Assembly: GCF_963678635.1 (NCBI RefSeq)
Contig: NC_087070.1
Location: 54,662,617 to 54,726,616 of the forward strand
DNA from: Symsagittifera roscoffensis
Lineage: Eukaryota; Xenacoelomorpha; Acoela; Convolutidae
Direction of reading: 5' to 3'
Length of the DNA: 64,000 nt
Shown piece by piece: positions 49,401 to 59,735 of the stretch; the stretch's first letter is position 1, and each line of letters begins with the position of its first letter. The notes below the pieces were generated by a model. That model saw only the letters and a program-made list of their open reading frames with translations. It searched no databases and was not told the origin of the DNA. Made by a program: the position numbers and the translations under genes.

Positions 49401-51849
49401 GTTTACACTTTAGCCCCGACCTCTTCATGCATGCAAACACTTCGTCAAGTATCTCAATGTGGTCTTCCAGTGTTGGCGTTGCTATTACCACGTCATCCAC
49501 GTAGCACATTACCAGGTTGCCATACTTCTTCGTCACGCCTATCAGCGCGTGTGCCATCAACCGCTGAAACGTGGCTGTGGCATTGCAGAGTCCAAACGGC
49601 ATCCGTTTCCATCGAAACAGACCCAACTCGCAGGCAAACCCTGTCTTGTCCCTGTCCTGCTTCCTTAGTGGTACCTGCCAAAAGGCCGAGCCTAAATCAA
49701 GAGTCGTAAAAAATTTTGCATCACCTAACTTCGAGAGGCTCTCATCAATCCTAGGTATGGGATAGGCATCCTTCACCGTGACGGAGTTCAGGTATCGAAA
49801 GTCACAACAAAACCTCAACTGGTCGCCTTTCTTTTTGGCCATCACTACTCCACACGCCCACGGTGACTTGGATGGTTCTATCATGTCATACTCTAGTAAC
49901 GTCTCGATCTCTTTTCTACACGCGTCCGATTTGTGTGGGGTCATGCGCCTCGCCCCCTCCCTGTGCGGTACCGCGTTTTCCTCAAGTTCTATTTCATGCT
50001 CAACGAAATTACAACACCCGATATCCGCCTTATGCCTCGAAAAAACTTCCTCGTTCCGCTCTAGTACGTCCTTGATGGCTTCGAGCTGTTCATCTTTCAG
50101 TTTGCCCCTCAAATGTTCAATCTCCGGCAGAACCGGTTTTTCATTTTGCATTTCATCTAGTGTGGGTCGCTCTGGAAAGTTCGAACAGCTCGACAGCCCA
50201 TCATCCGTTTCTGACTTAAGTGATTTAATAAGACCTGAAGAATCTTTTATTTTCTGCAATCGTCTCAAGATACAAATTTTGTCCCTATGATTGGGACAAT
50301 CAACAACTTCATTTTGTTTTGAGTTCTCAATCGTTTCATATCGAGTTTTAACCGGTAAAGCATATCCCAGTTTCCTCCCTATCTGTATCGTGATCGGTAT
50401 ATCAAGGGTATTCAACAAGACACTGACGCAGAGGCCGCTCTTCGTTATCGAGAATGATCTTCCTAAAACAGCAGCACTTTGACTATTAGGATTCGGAACT
50501 ATACACACTTGCTTGCTGTCACTTAGTTCATTGTAATTTTTCATCCTCAAGCTTACGATTGCCGCTTCATTAGCTTTTAGCCTCACCCTCCTACTCAAGA
50601 ATACCGGTGCTTTGTTTTCATTTGCCATTATTAAATTTACCGGTTTGATTGCGTACCTCCTATCCGGGTTCCCTATCCTGAACATTGCGTTATTTAGATC
50701 AATCGTTACGTCGAAATTCCTGATGAAGTCTCTGCCCAAAATGAATTGGTCAGATTCATCTAGGTTTTCTACCACGATAAAGCTCATCCACAGGTTACGT
50801 TCCCCCAAAATGAGGGCTATTATCGGCGTCCTACCCAGCACTCGAAGGGCCCCTTTGTTTGCGGCTGACAGCCGTATTCTCGAGTCTATCAAGTCACCTT
50901 TGTCAAAGCCCATCTTCTCCCAAGTTTCGATTGGTATGACGCTCAAGACTGCTCCCGTATCCAGTAACCCACGCAATTGAGTCTTTTTGCCACTTATATC
51001 TAGCACGTGCCCTGTCACATCTGCCTCCGTCCCGATGTGCATTGCATCTTCTTCAAGCATGGCGCAGTGTCCAATCGATCTCACTTTTAACTCTTCTTTC
51101 CCTACGTAGATTTTCCCAATTAGGTCTTCGTCACATGTTATCATTGTCTTGGTGTAGATGTTGATCCCGTCTATATTTAGCATCACCTCGTGTGGACCAT
51201 AAGCTTCAGTATATCTGTTATCAATACGTACCGACTTGCTGCCCCCTTTCATGAGTAGTGCTCTCAGCGCTCTAGAAGTCGTTTGTGGGCTTATACAACT
51301 CAAGTAATCTGCGTAAACGTCAATGTGCATAATTGTCTGGTCGCTTGGCTCGCTCAAGTTTCTGGTTACCTCGTGGCCGCCCACTGTGATTATCGACATT
51401 ATTCTAGCCCCGATTTTCGATATGCCGAATGGCTTTCCCGTCACCATTTTTACAGTGTTGCAATTCCCGGTCTTTGTTGAGCCTGGTACAGCCTCTGGTG
51501 TTGGGTTTGATCCGGTTAATGCTTCGTTGAAATTCTGTCTTTCGATCTCCAGCTTTAGTCGTTGCTCTATTTCTTTCGCAGCCAGATCCTGTTTCACTTT
51601 GGCAATTGCTTCCGTCGCCGCTTTCTCATAGTTTATCTCTAGAGAGTTCCTGGCCGCGGACTCTATCGCACCATTAACATGTGTTACAGCTTTCACTGTC
51701 TTCGTCGGCAATTCCGTGCTTGGTGCTCCTAAGTTCCTCGATTCAAACTCGTTTTGCCTGTTCCGCTGATTCTGCACCGCCGCTAATGCCAACTTATGTT
51801 TGGGGTGACTCTGGTCCTTGACCGCTTCCCAGAACAAGGGACAATCCAT
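46456..51849 (-). CDS. pol: Element B ORF1: protease, RT, RNase H, integrase
   Basis: About 1,797 residues, open throughout. The frame enters inside the second zinc knuckle (EGHFRMDC) after a small deletion, so it belongs to gag-pol and the first ATG is not a true start. Domains: protease DTGA (50950-50961); full-length RT with LDLGSAFWQVPL, RMPFGLCNATATFQ and YVDD (49492-49503); RNase H (LDTDAS to DKHQNADSLSK); a spacer with two SGE words; integrase H-x4-H, C-x2-C and DDE (QIDH, QSDNGK, NGLVERQ); and a GPF module. No catalytic residue appears lost. It ends at an in-frame TAA within the integrase tail. Confidence 0.92.
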   Translation of the reverse strand: MDCPLFWEAVKDQSHPKHKLALAAVQNQRNRQNEFESRNLGAPSTELPTKTVKAVTHVNGAIESAARNSLEINYEKAATEAIAKVKQDLAAKEIEQRLKLEIERQNFNEALTGSNPTPEAVPGSTKTGNCNTVKMVTGKPFGISKIGARIMSIITVGGHEVTRNLSEPSDQTIMHIDVYADYLSCISPQTTSRALRALLMKGGSKSVRIDNRYTEAYGPHEVMLNIDGINIYTKTMITCDEDLIGKIYVGKEELKVRSIGHCAMLEEDAMHIGTEADVTGHVLDISGKKTQLRGLLDTGAVLSVIPIETWEKMGFDKGDLIDSRIRLSAANKGALRVLGRTPIIALILGERNLWMSFIVVENLDESDQFILGRDFIRNFDVTIDLNNAMFRIGNPDRRYAIKPVNLIMANENKAPVFLSRRVRLKANEAAIVSLRMKNYNELSDSKQVCIVPNPNSQSAAVLGRSFSITKSGLCVSVLLNTLDIPITIQIGRKLGYALPVKTRYETIENSKQNEVVDCPNHRDKICILRRLQKIKDSSGLIKSLKSETDDGLSSCSNFPERPTLDEMQNEKPVLPEIEHLRGKLKDEQLEAIKDVLERNEEVFSRHKADIGCCNFVEHEIELEENAVPHREGARRMTPHKSDACRKEIETLLEYDMIEPSKSPWACGVVMAKKKGDQLRFCCDFRYLNSVTVKDAYPIPRIDESLSKLGDAKFFTTLDLGSAFWQVPLRKQDRDKTGFACELGLFRWKRMPFGLCNATATFQRLMAHALIGVTKKYGNLVMCYVDDVVIATPTLEDHIEILDEVFACMKRSGLKCKPSKCEILKDSIKYLGRMVDKHGIRPNTDAVEAVLIWKSPKTEHQLMSFLGFANYYREFIKGYADKVYPMQQLMRHKGKKFTWNNAAEESFQRIKKELCEAPVLGMPTEKGMYVLDTDASVVAISGILHQEQEWNGKTVLRPIAYGSKVLSDMEMKYGAPKAEMFAVVTFVEKYRAYLGSEPFKLRVDNRALSWLKTYSMDQSYIGRWIVRLDGYNMIIEHRTRDKHQNADSLSKKTEFYERQEQREADRPEIKDGFSFMDKETYDSLPLTRWLDKSGKPIENHPELPKESPEKTILKRSKRIPIEIILKSKIVKETLKAKGYDLNQVETGTAQIDDDLMRLLEKLSDDKPVVQEKGQEEPEVTILRRKETVNDTDPSRGSVTDSKDVVRSLVDKIPENILEQTKVRKKKVTFKEDTEHLGLGQESGECSRFTEEGTGEGKLSGEREGWDEDSDESSENQDSLCMILAEEKTRHHDRELQTDPSSGTYNMDIQEMRGGEELEKIAVARKPFRELSCNSNIRTNLVPEDDMKIVKRMICVKLSDDIHNPGEMNGQIMALKELVKARYRLSDLIRAQQNDKMTSNLSKWIQSGVKEKGELEEDSYKILSQFYKEKKDLLYHTADGVVACKRKDEEKILHKHNLIILPQLYQTEVLFRSHDQMGHQGIDKVQQRILHRFDWPGMRKACERWVNACLACLQVKDPRKMKFTLKSVESSEFNEVVQIDHQKICMTESGYNQILVIIDHFTKLAEAVPCQTASTEETCDHLITHWISRYGCPMTFQSDNGKAFVGDLTKELMRRSHIAQAHSTTYHPQTNGLVERQNRTLVNMLRVYCSRYMTDWDKYLPQVVGAYNSTQHSTTGISPFMMLTGRERAMPLTFFYPEYEGKRTSPQAYVKEAIKRQQELNELCRRNTAQAQMRQRRKYDEKILQAKPYEVGQYVWVFQNFIPPKGTKKLLKKWRGPFMITEVHQQGRFYRLSTGRAAH

Positions 51850-51865
51850 TCTGAAGTGCCCCTCC

Positions 51866-53923
51866 TCAGAAGAAGCATCTAGCGCCTATCTTGATGATTA
51901 AGCCATTATAGTACTCGTGTTCCTCCATCTGGCTCATGTCTTCCTCATCCGGTGCGTATCCTAGGCTCTTCATGCCTTGTTTGTATGTTGTGCAGTCAGC
52001 CACGTGGTGATCCGCCGACCCGCAGTTCGCGCATGATCTGCGCTTGTCCATATCACCTCTAGGTTTGTACCATGACGACCTCTGGGGTTGACTTCCCCCT
52101 TGCGTGTTCCTGTTTTCTGAATATGAGTATTTCTTGGGTTTCATCAGCATGTATTCCCTTGATTTCTGTCTCATTTCTTCTGGGGTCGGTGCGCTGTCTT
52201 TCGACAATGTGTAGTATGTTGCTAACATTGTTCTTAAGTCATCACTTTTTACCCCATCAATGAACTTCGAGGCAATGCTAAAGTTTCTTCTGTTTGTCGA
52301 CTCCTCCGGGTCACTCCTCCTTCTCAAGCTCTCGAGGTCATCTAGGAACCGATCAATTGACTCGTCGTCCCTCTGCCTTCTCTTTTCAAATCGCATCATC
52401 GCTTGGTGACCCTTCATGCCTGATCCGAATCGATTCAGCAATATTTCGAAGATTTTGTCCGCGGTGTCGCGTTCTTCTTCTTTCTTTGCAACCACGCATT
52501 TCAATGCCGTGCCTTTCAGGTTGCTGAGTATGGCTGTGCATGCTTGTCTTTCATCATTTAAGTTATCTTGCTCTAGGTGTAATCTCATCACTTCCACCCA
52601 AGTGTCGATGCATCCATCGGGGTCGTCTTTGAATTCTTTTGGCTTCTTGAAAGTTTTTCTTGATTTCCCGTCTCTCCTATCGCTCGAGTCAGTGTTCCTC
52701 GTGGCGAAGGCCTCTAGAGTCCTGTTCATCATCTCCCAAGTGCTTGCCCACGTCATTGCATCCGGACCTGCGTTGCTGCTAGCTGTTGAGTCTCCCGGAC
52801 CACTCGTTGTGTTTGATGTCCCACTTTTCATGATTGTTTTAGCAGCCATCGGTACTGTGCTTACCGCATCCCGGTTTAAAGTCAACGGTGTCGATTGCCG
52901 TTTGTTCCTTTGTGGTTCCACAAAGTCAACTCTGGTGCCTTGCGTGCGATCCACTGCCGGTCTTTCTTGTGAGGTAGAATTTCTCAAGATTGCATCCAAC
53001 TTCGCCTGTATTGCACTCGAACTTTCGGCCTGATTCCTGTTCATTATGTCCATTCTCTTTTCCAGGCTACCTAATTGGCTGTTGACATCATCATATCGGT
53101 TTTTCAACTGTTGCATATCTTTTCTGATGTTCTTATCTCGTTTTTCATTGGTGGCATCTACCTTGTCCGACATCTGCTGGAGTCTCTCGTCCGTCGCCTT
53201 AGCCAGGTTAAAATGACTATCCAGATATTCGTGTTTGTTGTATTTTAACTCCTTCTTTATCAGGTTTCTATCTTCCTCACTATACTTTAGTTTTTTGTCA
53301 ATCTGATTTAGCTTTGTCATCAGGTCGCCAAGCTCAAGAGCAGCTGTTTCATGAACAGCCGTTGTCTTGTTTTTGGCTGCCTCTTCTGTTCTGGCTTGTC
53401 CTTCCTTTGGGTCGGCTTCTGTCGCCTTCGTGCTCACTGTCCCAAATGTTCGTGCTCTTCCAGTCTGTGATTCTTCGGCCGTGTTGTCTTTCGATTTCAT
53501 TCCGACCATCATCGCCAACTTTTCTGTAAAAGATGTCTTCTTTACTTGAGAGTCATCTTTCACCGTTTCTCGGGTATTGCCTGTTGTGTCTTCCAACGCG
53601 TCTATCGGCAAAAACTCCACGGTTTTTGGATTTTGATCTTCCATGTGGGGCATCGGTGTGGATTCCGTTGTCTTTTTCTCCACTTCATCTACGCTCTGGT
53701 CTGGTGTCTCTAGGTCGATTTCGATTGTGGGCTCCACCTGTTTTTCCCTCGCATCTTCTCGCGTCCTGCTCTCGGTGCCACTCCTCGTGCTGACCATGCT
53801 AACTGAAAAGTTATCTTTTGTTTTGCCTGGGCCCCTTGATGTCGTTCCGCGCAGCGACGAGTTATATTTCGTGTTTGATCCACTTGACCTTTTTTCTAGC
53901 ACCGGTAGCCTACTCCGTCTCAT
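51866..53923 (-). CDS. gag: Element B gag
   Basis: 685 residues from ATG 53923-53921. Basic N-terminus, acidic low-complexity stretch, coiled coil (about 225-340), gag core (DGCIDTWVEVMRLHL to YMLMKPK) and a first CCHC knuckle (CANCGSADHHVADC). The frame breaks in the second knuckle: CFF is followed by TGA, and the rest (EGHFRMDC) lies in another frame. Compared with A (CFFCNLEGHF), about five bases are missing, so this is a deletion, not a gag-pol frameshift site. In nucleocapsid proteins such knuckles bind the genomic RNA. Confidence 0.88.
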   Translation of the reverse strand: MRRSRLPVLEKRSSGSNTKYNSSLRGTTSRGPGKTKDNFSVSMVSTRSGTESRTREDAREKQVEPTIEIDLETPDQSVDEVEKKTTESTPMPHMEDQNPKTVEFLPIDALEDTTGNTRETVKDDSQVKKTSFTEKLAMMVGMKSKDNTAEESQTGRARTFGTVSTKATEADPKEGQARTEEAAKNKTTAVHETAALELGDLMTKLNQIDKKLKYSEEDRNLIKKELKYNKHEYLDSHFNLAKATDERLQQMSDKVDATNEKRDKNIRKDMQQLKNRYDDVNSQLGSLEKRMDIMNRNQAESSSAIQAKLDAILRNSTSQERPAVDRTQGTRVDFVEPQRNKRQSTPLTLNRDAVSTVPMAAKTIMKSGTSNTTSGPGDSTASSNAGPDAMTWASTWEMMNRTLEAFATRNTDSSDRRDGKSRKTFKKPKEFKDDPDGCIDTWVEVMRLHLEQDNLNDERQACTAILSNLKGTALKCVVAKKEEERDTADKIFEILLNRFGSGMKGHQAMMRFEKRRQRDDESIDRFLDDLESLRRRSDPEESTNRRNFSIASKFIDGVKSDDLRTMLATYYTLSKDSAPTPEEMRQKSREYMLMKPKKYSYSENRNTQGGSQPQRSSWYKPRGDMDKRRSCANCGSADHHVADCTTYKQGMKSLGYAPDEEDMSQMEEHEYYNGLIIKIGARCFF

Positions 53924-54172
53924 TATTTCTATTTACAATTGATCTTATACAATATTATTATATACACAATATTTTTATATACACAATTCTATTCTACGAA
54001 TAAAATCTTTTGTGAAAAAGAATTCTTAAAAGGAAATATACAACGTGATAAAAACCTTTCTTGAGACTTTCTTTATTTGTGGTCCCAACCGTACCGGGTT
54101 CCGACTAGTGTTGTTTTGTTTTAAGTCTGTCTAAAACACTTATTGTAATTTTACTACAATTTTTATACCGTC

Positions 54173-54845
54173 CCAAGACTTCCGACTACTGTCCCAAGGC
54201 TAGTGTCCCAAGACTAGTGTCCCAAGACTACTGTCCCAAGGCTAGTGTCCCAAGACTACTGTCCCAAGACTACTGTCCCAAGACTACTGTCCCAAGGCTA
54301 GTGTCCCAAGGCTAGTGTCCCAAGACTACTGTCCCAAGGCTAGTGTCCCAAGACTACTGTCCCAAGACTACTATCCCAAGGCTAGTGTCCCAAGACTACT
54401 GTCCCAAGACCACTGTCCCAATACCACTGTCCCAAGACCCTGTCCCAAGACCCTGTCCCAAGACCCTGTCCCAAGACCCTTGTCCCAAGACCACTGTTCC
54501 AAGACCACTGTCCCAAGACCCTTGTCCCAAGACCCTGTCCCAAGACCCTTGTCCCAAGACCACTGTCCCAAGACCACTGTCCCAAGACCCTGTCCCAAGA
54601 CCCTTGTCCCAAGACCACTGTCCCAAGACCACTGTCCCAAGACCACTGTCCCAAGACCACTGTCCCAAGACCACTGTCCCAAGACCACTGTCCCAAGACC
54701 ACTGTCCCAAGACCACTGTCCCAAGACCACTGTCCCAAGACTGTATCAAGACTGTTCTGGTCCAACACTGTCCCAGGACTGCACTGTCCCAAGACTGTCC
54801 CCAGACTGCTCTGTCCCAAGACTTCTTTGGCACTGTCCCAAGACT
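54173..54845. repeat. 14-bp minisatellite CTGTCCCAAGACCA
   Basis: About 48 units, with sub-variants CTGTCCCAAGACTA, GTGTCCCAAGGCTA and 12- to 13-bp CCTGTCCCAAGA. Variants are grouped: GGCTAG types on the left, short CCTG types in the middle, pure ACCACT on the right. The lack of stop codons in five of six frames produces spurious long open frames. Confidence 0.95.
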
Positions 54846-55713
54846 GTTGACAAGTGTCTGAGCGGTGGGACCTCTTTCTTCTTCGTTATGGGGACTTCTT
54901 GATTCACTGTACCTTGTACCACCACTCAAGTTCTTGTAAACTTTTCCCAAAAACCCTCTCTTAAAAGCCAAATGCTGACCCCCCTTTTTCTTATTTCTTT
55001 TTAATTACCTCTCTTTCAATGTTCCAAGCAACTTGAGACCAAAACCTGTGCGCAGGTATCTTGTGATCACCTGTTCGTATAAAAACTAAACACAAATCCT
55101 CACCAAAATGCAACAAAAATCCAAGCTGGAAAAAGTACTAAAAACGGAAAGATGAGCCCACCTAAAATTCAAAGGTGACAAATGTCTACCTTCTATCGAA
55201 AAAATGTCTGGTACCTAATTGCCACGCGTTTCCTTCCCCCCTGCTAACGATCTTATGGGGTATCACAAAAACTGTCTATGTCCGTTCCCCCCTACCGATC
55301 CGACCAGGGTACCTACCTTAACCTAATTCCAATTTTGGATATCCGCTTCCTATTACCAACGCGTGTAAATGACTAATGTAACTAAATCAACGATGTCGAC
55401 TAATTAGTTACTCTAATTTCCCCCCTTTTTACAAATTATAACCGCCAACCTCTAACTTAACCAGCCCCCCTTCTAACCTCCCCCCTTTCTATCCCCCCTT
55501 CTTAAGCCTAAAAATTACCTTAAGCGCCGGGTGCTAAACCTCTCAAGAGAAAACCGTAGACCTGTCTCCAGGCCTGCTCAAGTAAAAACGTTCATCAAAA
55601 CCGGGGGATATCGCTTATTCAATTTTACACTTATTTCCTATAATGTAATATGAATTTTAACGATACCCGTTCCGCCCAACTTGAGAACTCGAGAACTGCC
55701 AAATCCTTCTTGG

Positions 55714-55910
55714 CTACTTTCCCACTCGACTGGTCACCTCTTCCAGTCCAGTCTCCTATTGGTTCAGCTCAAGTGCTCCTGAACCCTTTCCCACTCGGCT
55801 GGTCACCTCTTCCAGTCAAGTCTCCTATTGGTTCAGCTCAAGTGCTCCTGAACCACTTTCCCACTCGGCTGGTCACCTCTTCCAGTCAAGTCTCCTTGTT
55901 GTCCAGCTAA
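55714..55910. repeat. Three tandem 69-bp repeats
   Basis: Units begin at about 55721, 55790 and 55860 with CCCACTCG(A/G)CTGGTCACC and share TCTCCTATTGGTTCAGCTC. The third is truncated after TCTCCTTG. Confidence 0.9.
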
Positions 55911-56337
55911 GTTCCAAGCTATCTAAAAACCCTTGACAACGCCCCACACTCGGGCACTTTATTGAGGTTACTGGGTAAATTGTTAGGTTGATCGAAACGA
56001 TCGAACTTGTAAAACAGTATGGGTATACTATTTAATTAATATAAAGGTTTGATCCAACTAATCTTTTTCTATTCTTTTTCTATTCTTTTCTGGTTTTTGT
56101 TTTGCTTTTTGTCTTTTTGCTCGTGTTTTTGTCCCCCTAGTTGCCCCCTTTACTCGGTTAGCTAAGCCTCGTTCGGAGAGCGTACCAGGAAGTTTCTCGA
56201 GTTTACTTAAAAAGCTATCACGGTACAACCGGAAGGTTTGCACGTTCCTGTCGAACCGCACCGCCGGTACTCTAGAATGGGCATTCAGCCCGAAGCTGTC
56301 TCAAGTGGGTTCGACTCCGTAGTCTTGATGTCGTAAA

Positions 56338-56352
56338 CACCCAGGAGCGCCA
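56338..56352 (-). promoter_or_regulatory. Primer-binding site of element B
   Basis: The minus strand reads TGGCGCTCCTGGGTG, 15 bases the same as A's site, 11 bases from the LTR end. The same tRNA-Asn-like primer is inferred. Confidence 0.7.
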
Positions 56353-56363
56353 TAAAAACACAA

Positions 56364-58549
56364 TGTAACATTCGTCTACTGCAGTCACACATGAGGCTCA
56401 AGAAAAATAGGCCCTATAACCATTGGCTCAAGAATCAGGGACACTATCTCCTGTGTTTTTCCACCTCAAATCAGTCGGAGCCAATTCGGTTCGCTTGTGA
56501 CATGAGACTACGACCCGTTACAGCTTAAGGCTACTACCAAAATATCCCCCCTACTCTAGAAATGATAACGTCCCCATACTCAGGTATCTAGATACCCAAA
56601 ATACATGAACGCCGTTAAAAACCGGGTCGGAACAATCCGTTGAATTACTTTTTATTAGACAGTGGAACTTTGATCCATTTCAGATGGATCAACCTAAAAC
56701 TCGCCTTACCTCAACATAACAATTGTAAAACACACTCTAGAAATTTAAATTAGTACTCACATTGTAGCACGCTCAAGAACTGGGAGTAATCAAGTCGGTA
56801 ATCAACTCGAGAATTAAATAATGTAACTAAAATGAGTTTAATGTTTGTCAGCTTTAACAACAAGAACAAGTTTGTACTCTAGACTATAATTTCTCGTGAA
56901 CCATTGGGACACTCAAGCTGTCCACCTTTCCACCGAAGGTTCACTCTAGTCCAGTTTAGAATAATATTCCAGTCAAGTCACAATAATCCAGTTCGTGGGA
57001 ATACTCTTATCTCTGTTTCGAATGGGACAGCTCTACTCTAGGTTATTGCTGTGACGGAAATTGCGAATAACAATTTCCTACCGATTTTTCTTGCAACTTT
57101 CCCGCGATTGTCACTCGATTGTTCTGAATTCTCTTTTTCGGTTTTTAGTTATCGCGAGAAAATCGTGCATGACAGGCTCCATTCGAATTTTTGAAAAACT
57201 TAATTTCACCCCAAAATCAAGTGCTCTTGCTTTTCTCAAGGTCAAACTTCCAAATATGACCGACTGGCACATGGATTGACCCTTTCCTCTTTCTAGCTAC
57301 TCATATTCTAAAATATCAAATAATACCGGTGTTAATTCAAAAATGTTTATGGCATCAGAGTAGCTAAAAAGTCGGTTCTTTATATTCCTTCAACATATAC
57401 TGTCTCTGGGGGGCCGAGCCTCCGCTTCCGTGATTTCAATGTAATAACGTCGTTATTACTCCCAATTCGTGGCACGGGAGGGTACTGCTCTTTACTCCTT
57501 CCCCACTGAAGTCTCCTTTCCGCCTGTTGTCTCTAATTAGCTGTCTTATCGTGCGTGATTGTCACGATAAGATGCTTCGTTTTCTCTTTCGTTCCCGTTC
57601 AACTGTTTATCACTATTTCAGCTGTTGTTCTGTTTTCTTCTGTTTTTTCGGCTCAAAATGGCCGTTTTAGCATTTCTCAGAAATGTGAAGTCACATTTCC
57701 AATTTTTGAAAATTTAAAATCACCGAAATTTCTGACCCTCTTTTTTACTAATAAATAATCGTTAAGGCCTCTAATTGTATTCTCGCGTTGTGCCGGAAAG
57801 TTAGGCTGTGCCAATCCGGCGGAATGGCACATACTTCCCGGACAGTCCCCATCAATGTCCTCATTGATCGCATAACACCGGGTTATCGTCAAGTTGTGTT
57901 CGAGTTCTCTATAATCAACCTTACAAATCGCATTAGAAAATGAAATTTATCTGCTCGACCTCAACTCACTACGTGTCACAAATGGCATCATACTACATCT
58001 CACTGCTTTTCAATATTTTCAAAAAATTTGCACAATGAGGAGTGTCCTAGATAAAAATTCTTTTCTGACTACTTACGTCATCTCATCATAAAATTTCTTT
58101 TCGCACTCGCTTGATTAAAAATTTGGGAGGTGGCACGGCCACGCACCCTTTAAAATTAACTTAATGTCACTCACCAAGTATAATCAGTTATTTATGCTGT
58201 CGTCCTCAATATTAAAACTAAGAAACCCCGTGGCTAGGAAAGGTAATGAGGTACTCACCCTCATCCAGCGATTGTACCCAAACCCTACCAAGTCGCCTTA
58301 CAGTGAACACGTGCCTTACACAGGTTAAAAACTTCAGTCGGGTGTAAATAATTAAATACACTCACCTATGTTCTCTCTCTACATAATTAAATATCATCAA
58401 CTAAAATTATTCATTGCAATTTAACAATTGCAACATTTTACCAATTCTCAAAGCCTTGGTTTGACCAAACTATAGCAAAGAAAAAGTTTAACAGTTTCAA
58501 TAATCAAACTTGGTTCATTGGTGTAAGTTTTAGCACACAAAGACACTTA
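56364..58549 (-). repeat. LTR shared by B (5') and C (3')
   Basis: About 2,186 bp. The left 830 bp match 10460-11291, then comes an 80-bp segment (57192-57273, also at 35241-35318), then a diverged version of 11619-12877. It starts TGTAACATTCG on the plus strand. At the right it abuts a pyrimidine-rich run (58551-58590) and C's ORF2 end. It carries the stem-loop at 57834-57868. Confidence 0.75.
57834..57868. other. LTR copy of the stem-loop motif (B/C LTR)
   Basis: CTTCCCGGACA followed by ATCAATG-TCCT-CATTGAT (57851-57868), a perfect 7-bp stem where A's LTR has one G-T. Confidence 0.55.
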
Positions 58550-58602
58550 AGTTTTTCTCCTTCTCTCTTCACTTTTCACTCTCACCTCTTGTCACGTCTT
58601 CG

Positions 58603-59154
58603 TCACTCCATTGCTTGTTGTCCTTGTTCTTCTTTCTCACTGTCTTCTAGCACCTTCTCCAGCATGTCCACGGAGTTGCGGGCCGTGCCCCAGCTCTCCT
58701 GCTCTAACAGCCTCGGTTTGCAACAAGGTAGCAAGTCCACATTCACCTTTTGCTCCCGCTTCCTGCAAAAGCTGTTGTGCAGACACAGGCTCATTTTCCG
58801 TTCTTGTTCAGCTTGTAAGACCTCTCTCTTTTCGGCTTCAGTAACACAAGGCGCTCCAGCTACTCGCTTCACCGCCGTGGTATCAGCGTTTCTGTGCGTT
58901 AGGAATGCTCTTTTATAGGCTCCCGGTCCTATATCTAGCTGAAAAGATTGACAGGCTTCCGTGTTCCTAGACATATGACGCTTCGCGCGTTCATACATCC
59001 ATGACGGCATCACTTCAGGGAACCAAGACATCAACCTTCGCCTTGACCATATCTTCTCGATGGCTTTGGGTATCCTCAGAATCTTGCAGGTGGCTCTGAA
59101 AAGATCTAAGTTGTGGCTCATCTTCACGTTGCTTAGTTGCTCAGGTGTCGGCAC
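58603..59154 (-). pseudogene. Element C ORF2, C-terminus
   Basis: 183 residues matching A's last 183 closely (KRAFLTHRNADTTAVKRVAG, LHNSFC, LLPCCKPRLLEQE) and ending in an acidic tail. It follows a TAG (59163-59161) where A has CAG (Gln), so it is the in-frame end of the broken ORF2. Confidence 0.8.
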
Positions 59155-59160
59155 TGCCGT

Positions 59161-59735
59161 CTCCTAGTCATTCGTGCCCGCGTTAGCTTCTGACCATCTC
59201 ACCACCAGCATGGCACTCACTACCACGATTGACACCGGTTGATTTTGGTCTGGCAACCCCGTGGAGTACAACTCCTCCACGTCCCACACTAACACCAGAT
59301 TCCCGCGTTTAGGGTACCATAACGTCTGCGCCAGGCAGTGACAAGGATACTCCCCATGGGTGATCAGGATGTTCCGTCGGGTCCGGTACCCTGAGGCTCC
59401 CTGTAACGGCTCCACTTCCATCATAATCCTGTGTACATAGTCCTTTTCATCCATGGTGGGGAATTTGATGGGTAACGCTCCGCTCGCCTTCTTCTTCTGG
59501 AACTCACTCATATTACCCTCACTCAACCTCATGAATTCTTCACCCACTACGTCCTGCAACTCGCCTGCAGAGCTCTTTGGGACGGCCCGAATGATCTTCG
59601 TCAGTAAATTATATGACCTTTCCGACATCCTGGCAAAACTCACGCACTTTGGCACAGAGAGGAGTTGGTCGACCAACACCTGCTATTGCGATATGGTGCA
59701 GAACTCGAACCCACCAAATAGTTCGAACCAGTAAG
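59161..59735 (-). pseudogene. Element C ORF2, esterase-distal block with deletion
   Basis: Matches A's MSERSYDLLAKI to VRWLEANAD block and keeps HGEYPCHCLAQTLWYP. Just upstream about 16 codons are missing compared with A (the stretch KYPTHMVVMDAR). There is also a TGA where A has CGA, after SEAYH, at 59736. Confidence 0.75.

Larger units (their letters stand above)
53924..56337 (-). other. Leader of element B, repeat-rich, no gene
   Basis: 2.4 kb between the primer-binding site and gag. It contains a 14-bp minisatellite (54173-54845) and a triple 69-bp repeat (55714-55910). The remainder is C-rich or AT-rich single-copy DNA. No similarity to A's leader was seen, apart from a T-rich run before the primer-binding site. 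Confidence 0.65.
34363..58549 (-). mobile_element. Giant Ty3/gypsy-type LTR element B
   Basis: Minus-strand order: LTR 56364-58549 (shared with C), primer-binding site 56338-56352, leader 53924-56337, ORF1 53923-45124, intergenic 44625-45123, ORF2 44624-35751, polypurine tract and hybrid LTR. It has the same gene plan as A but is a different subfamily: RT and integrase are close to A, while ORF2 is far more diverged. Lesions: a short deletion at about 51865, stops at 46456 and 40721, and frameshifts at about 43236 and 36060. Confidence 0.85.

Noticed and set aside
54315-54971. Five overlapping open frames of 119-195 residues
   Set aside because: The 14-bp minisatellite has no stop in these frames; there is no family, start context or bias.
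56308-56318. Perfect B-box GGTTCGACTCC just before B's primer-binding site
   Set aside because: No A-box upstream and no tRNA fold; probably chance.
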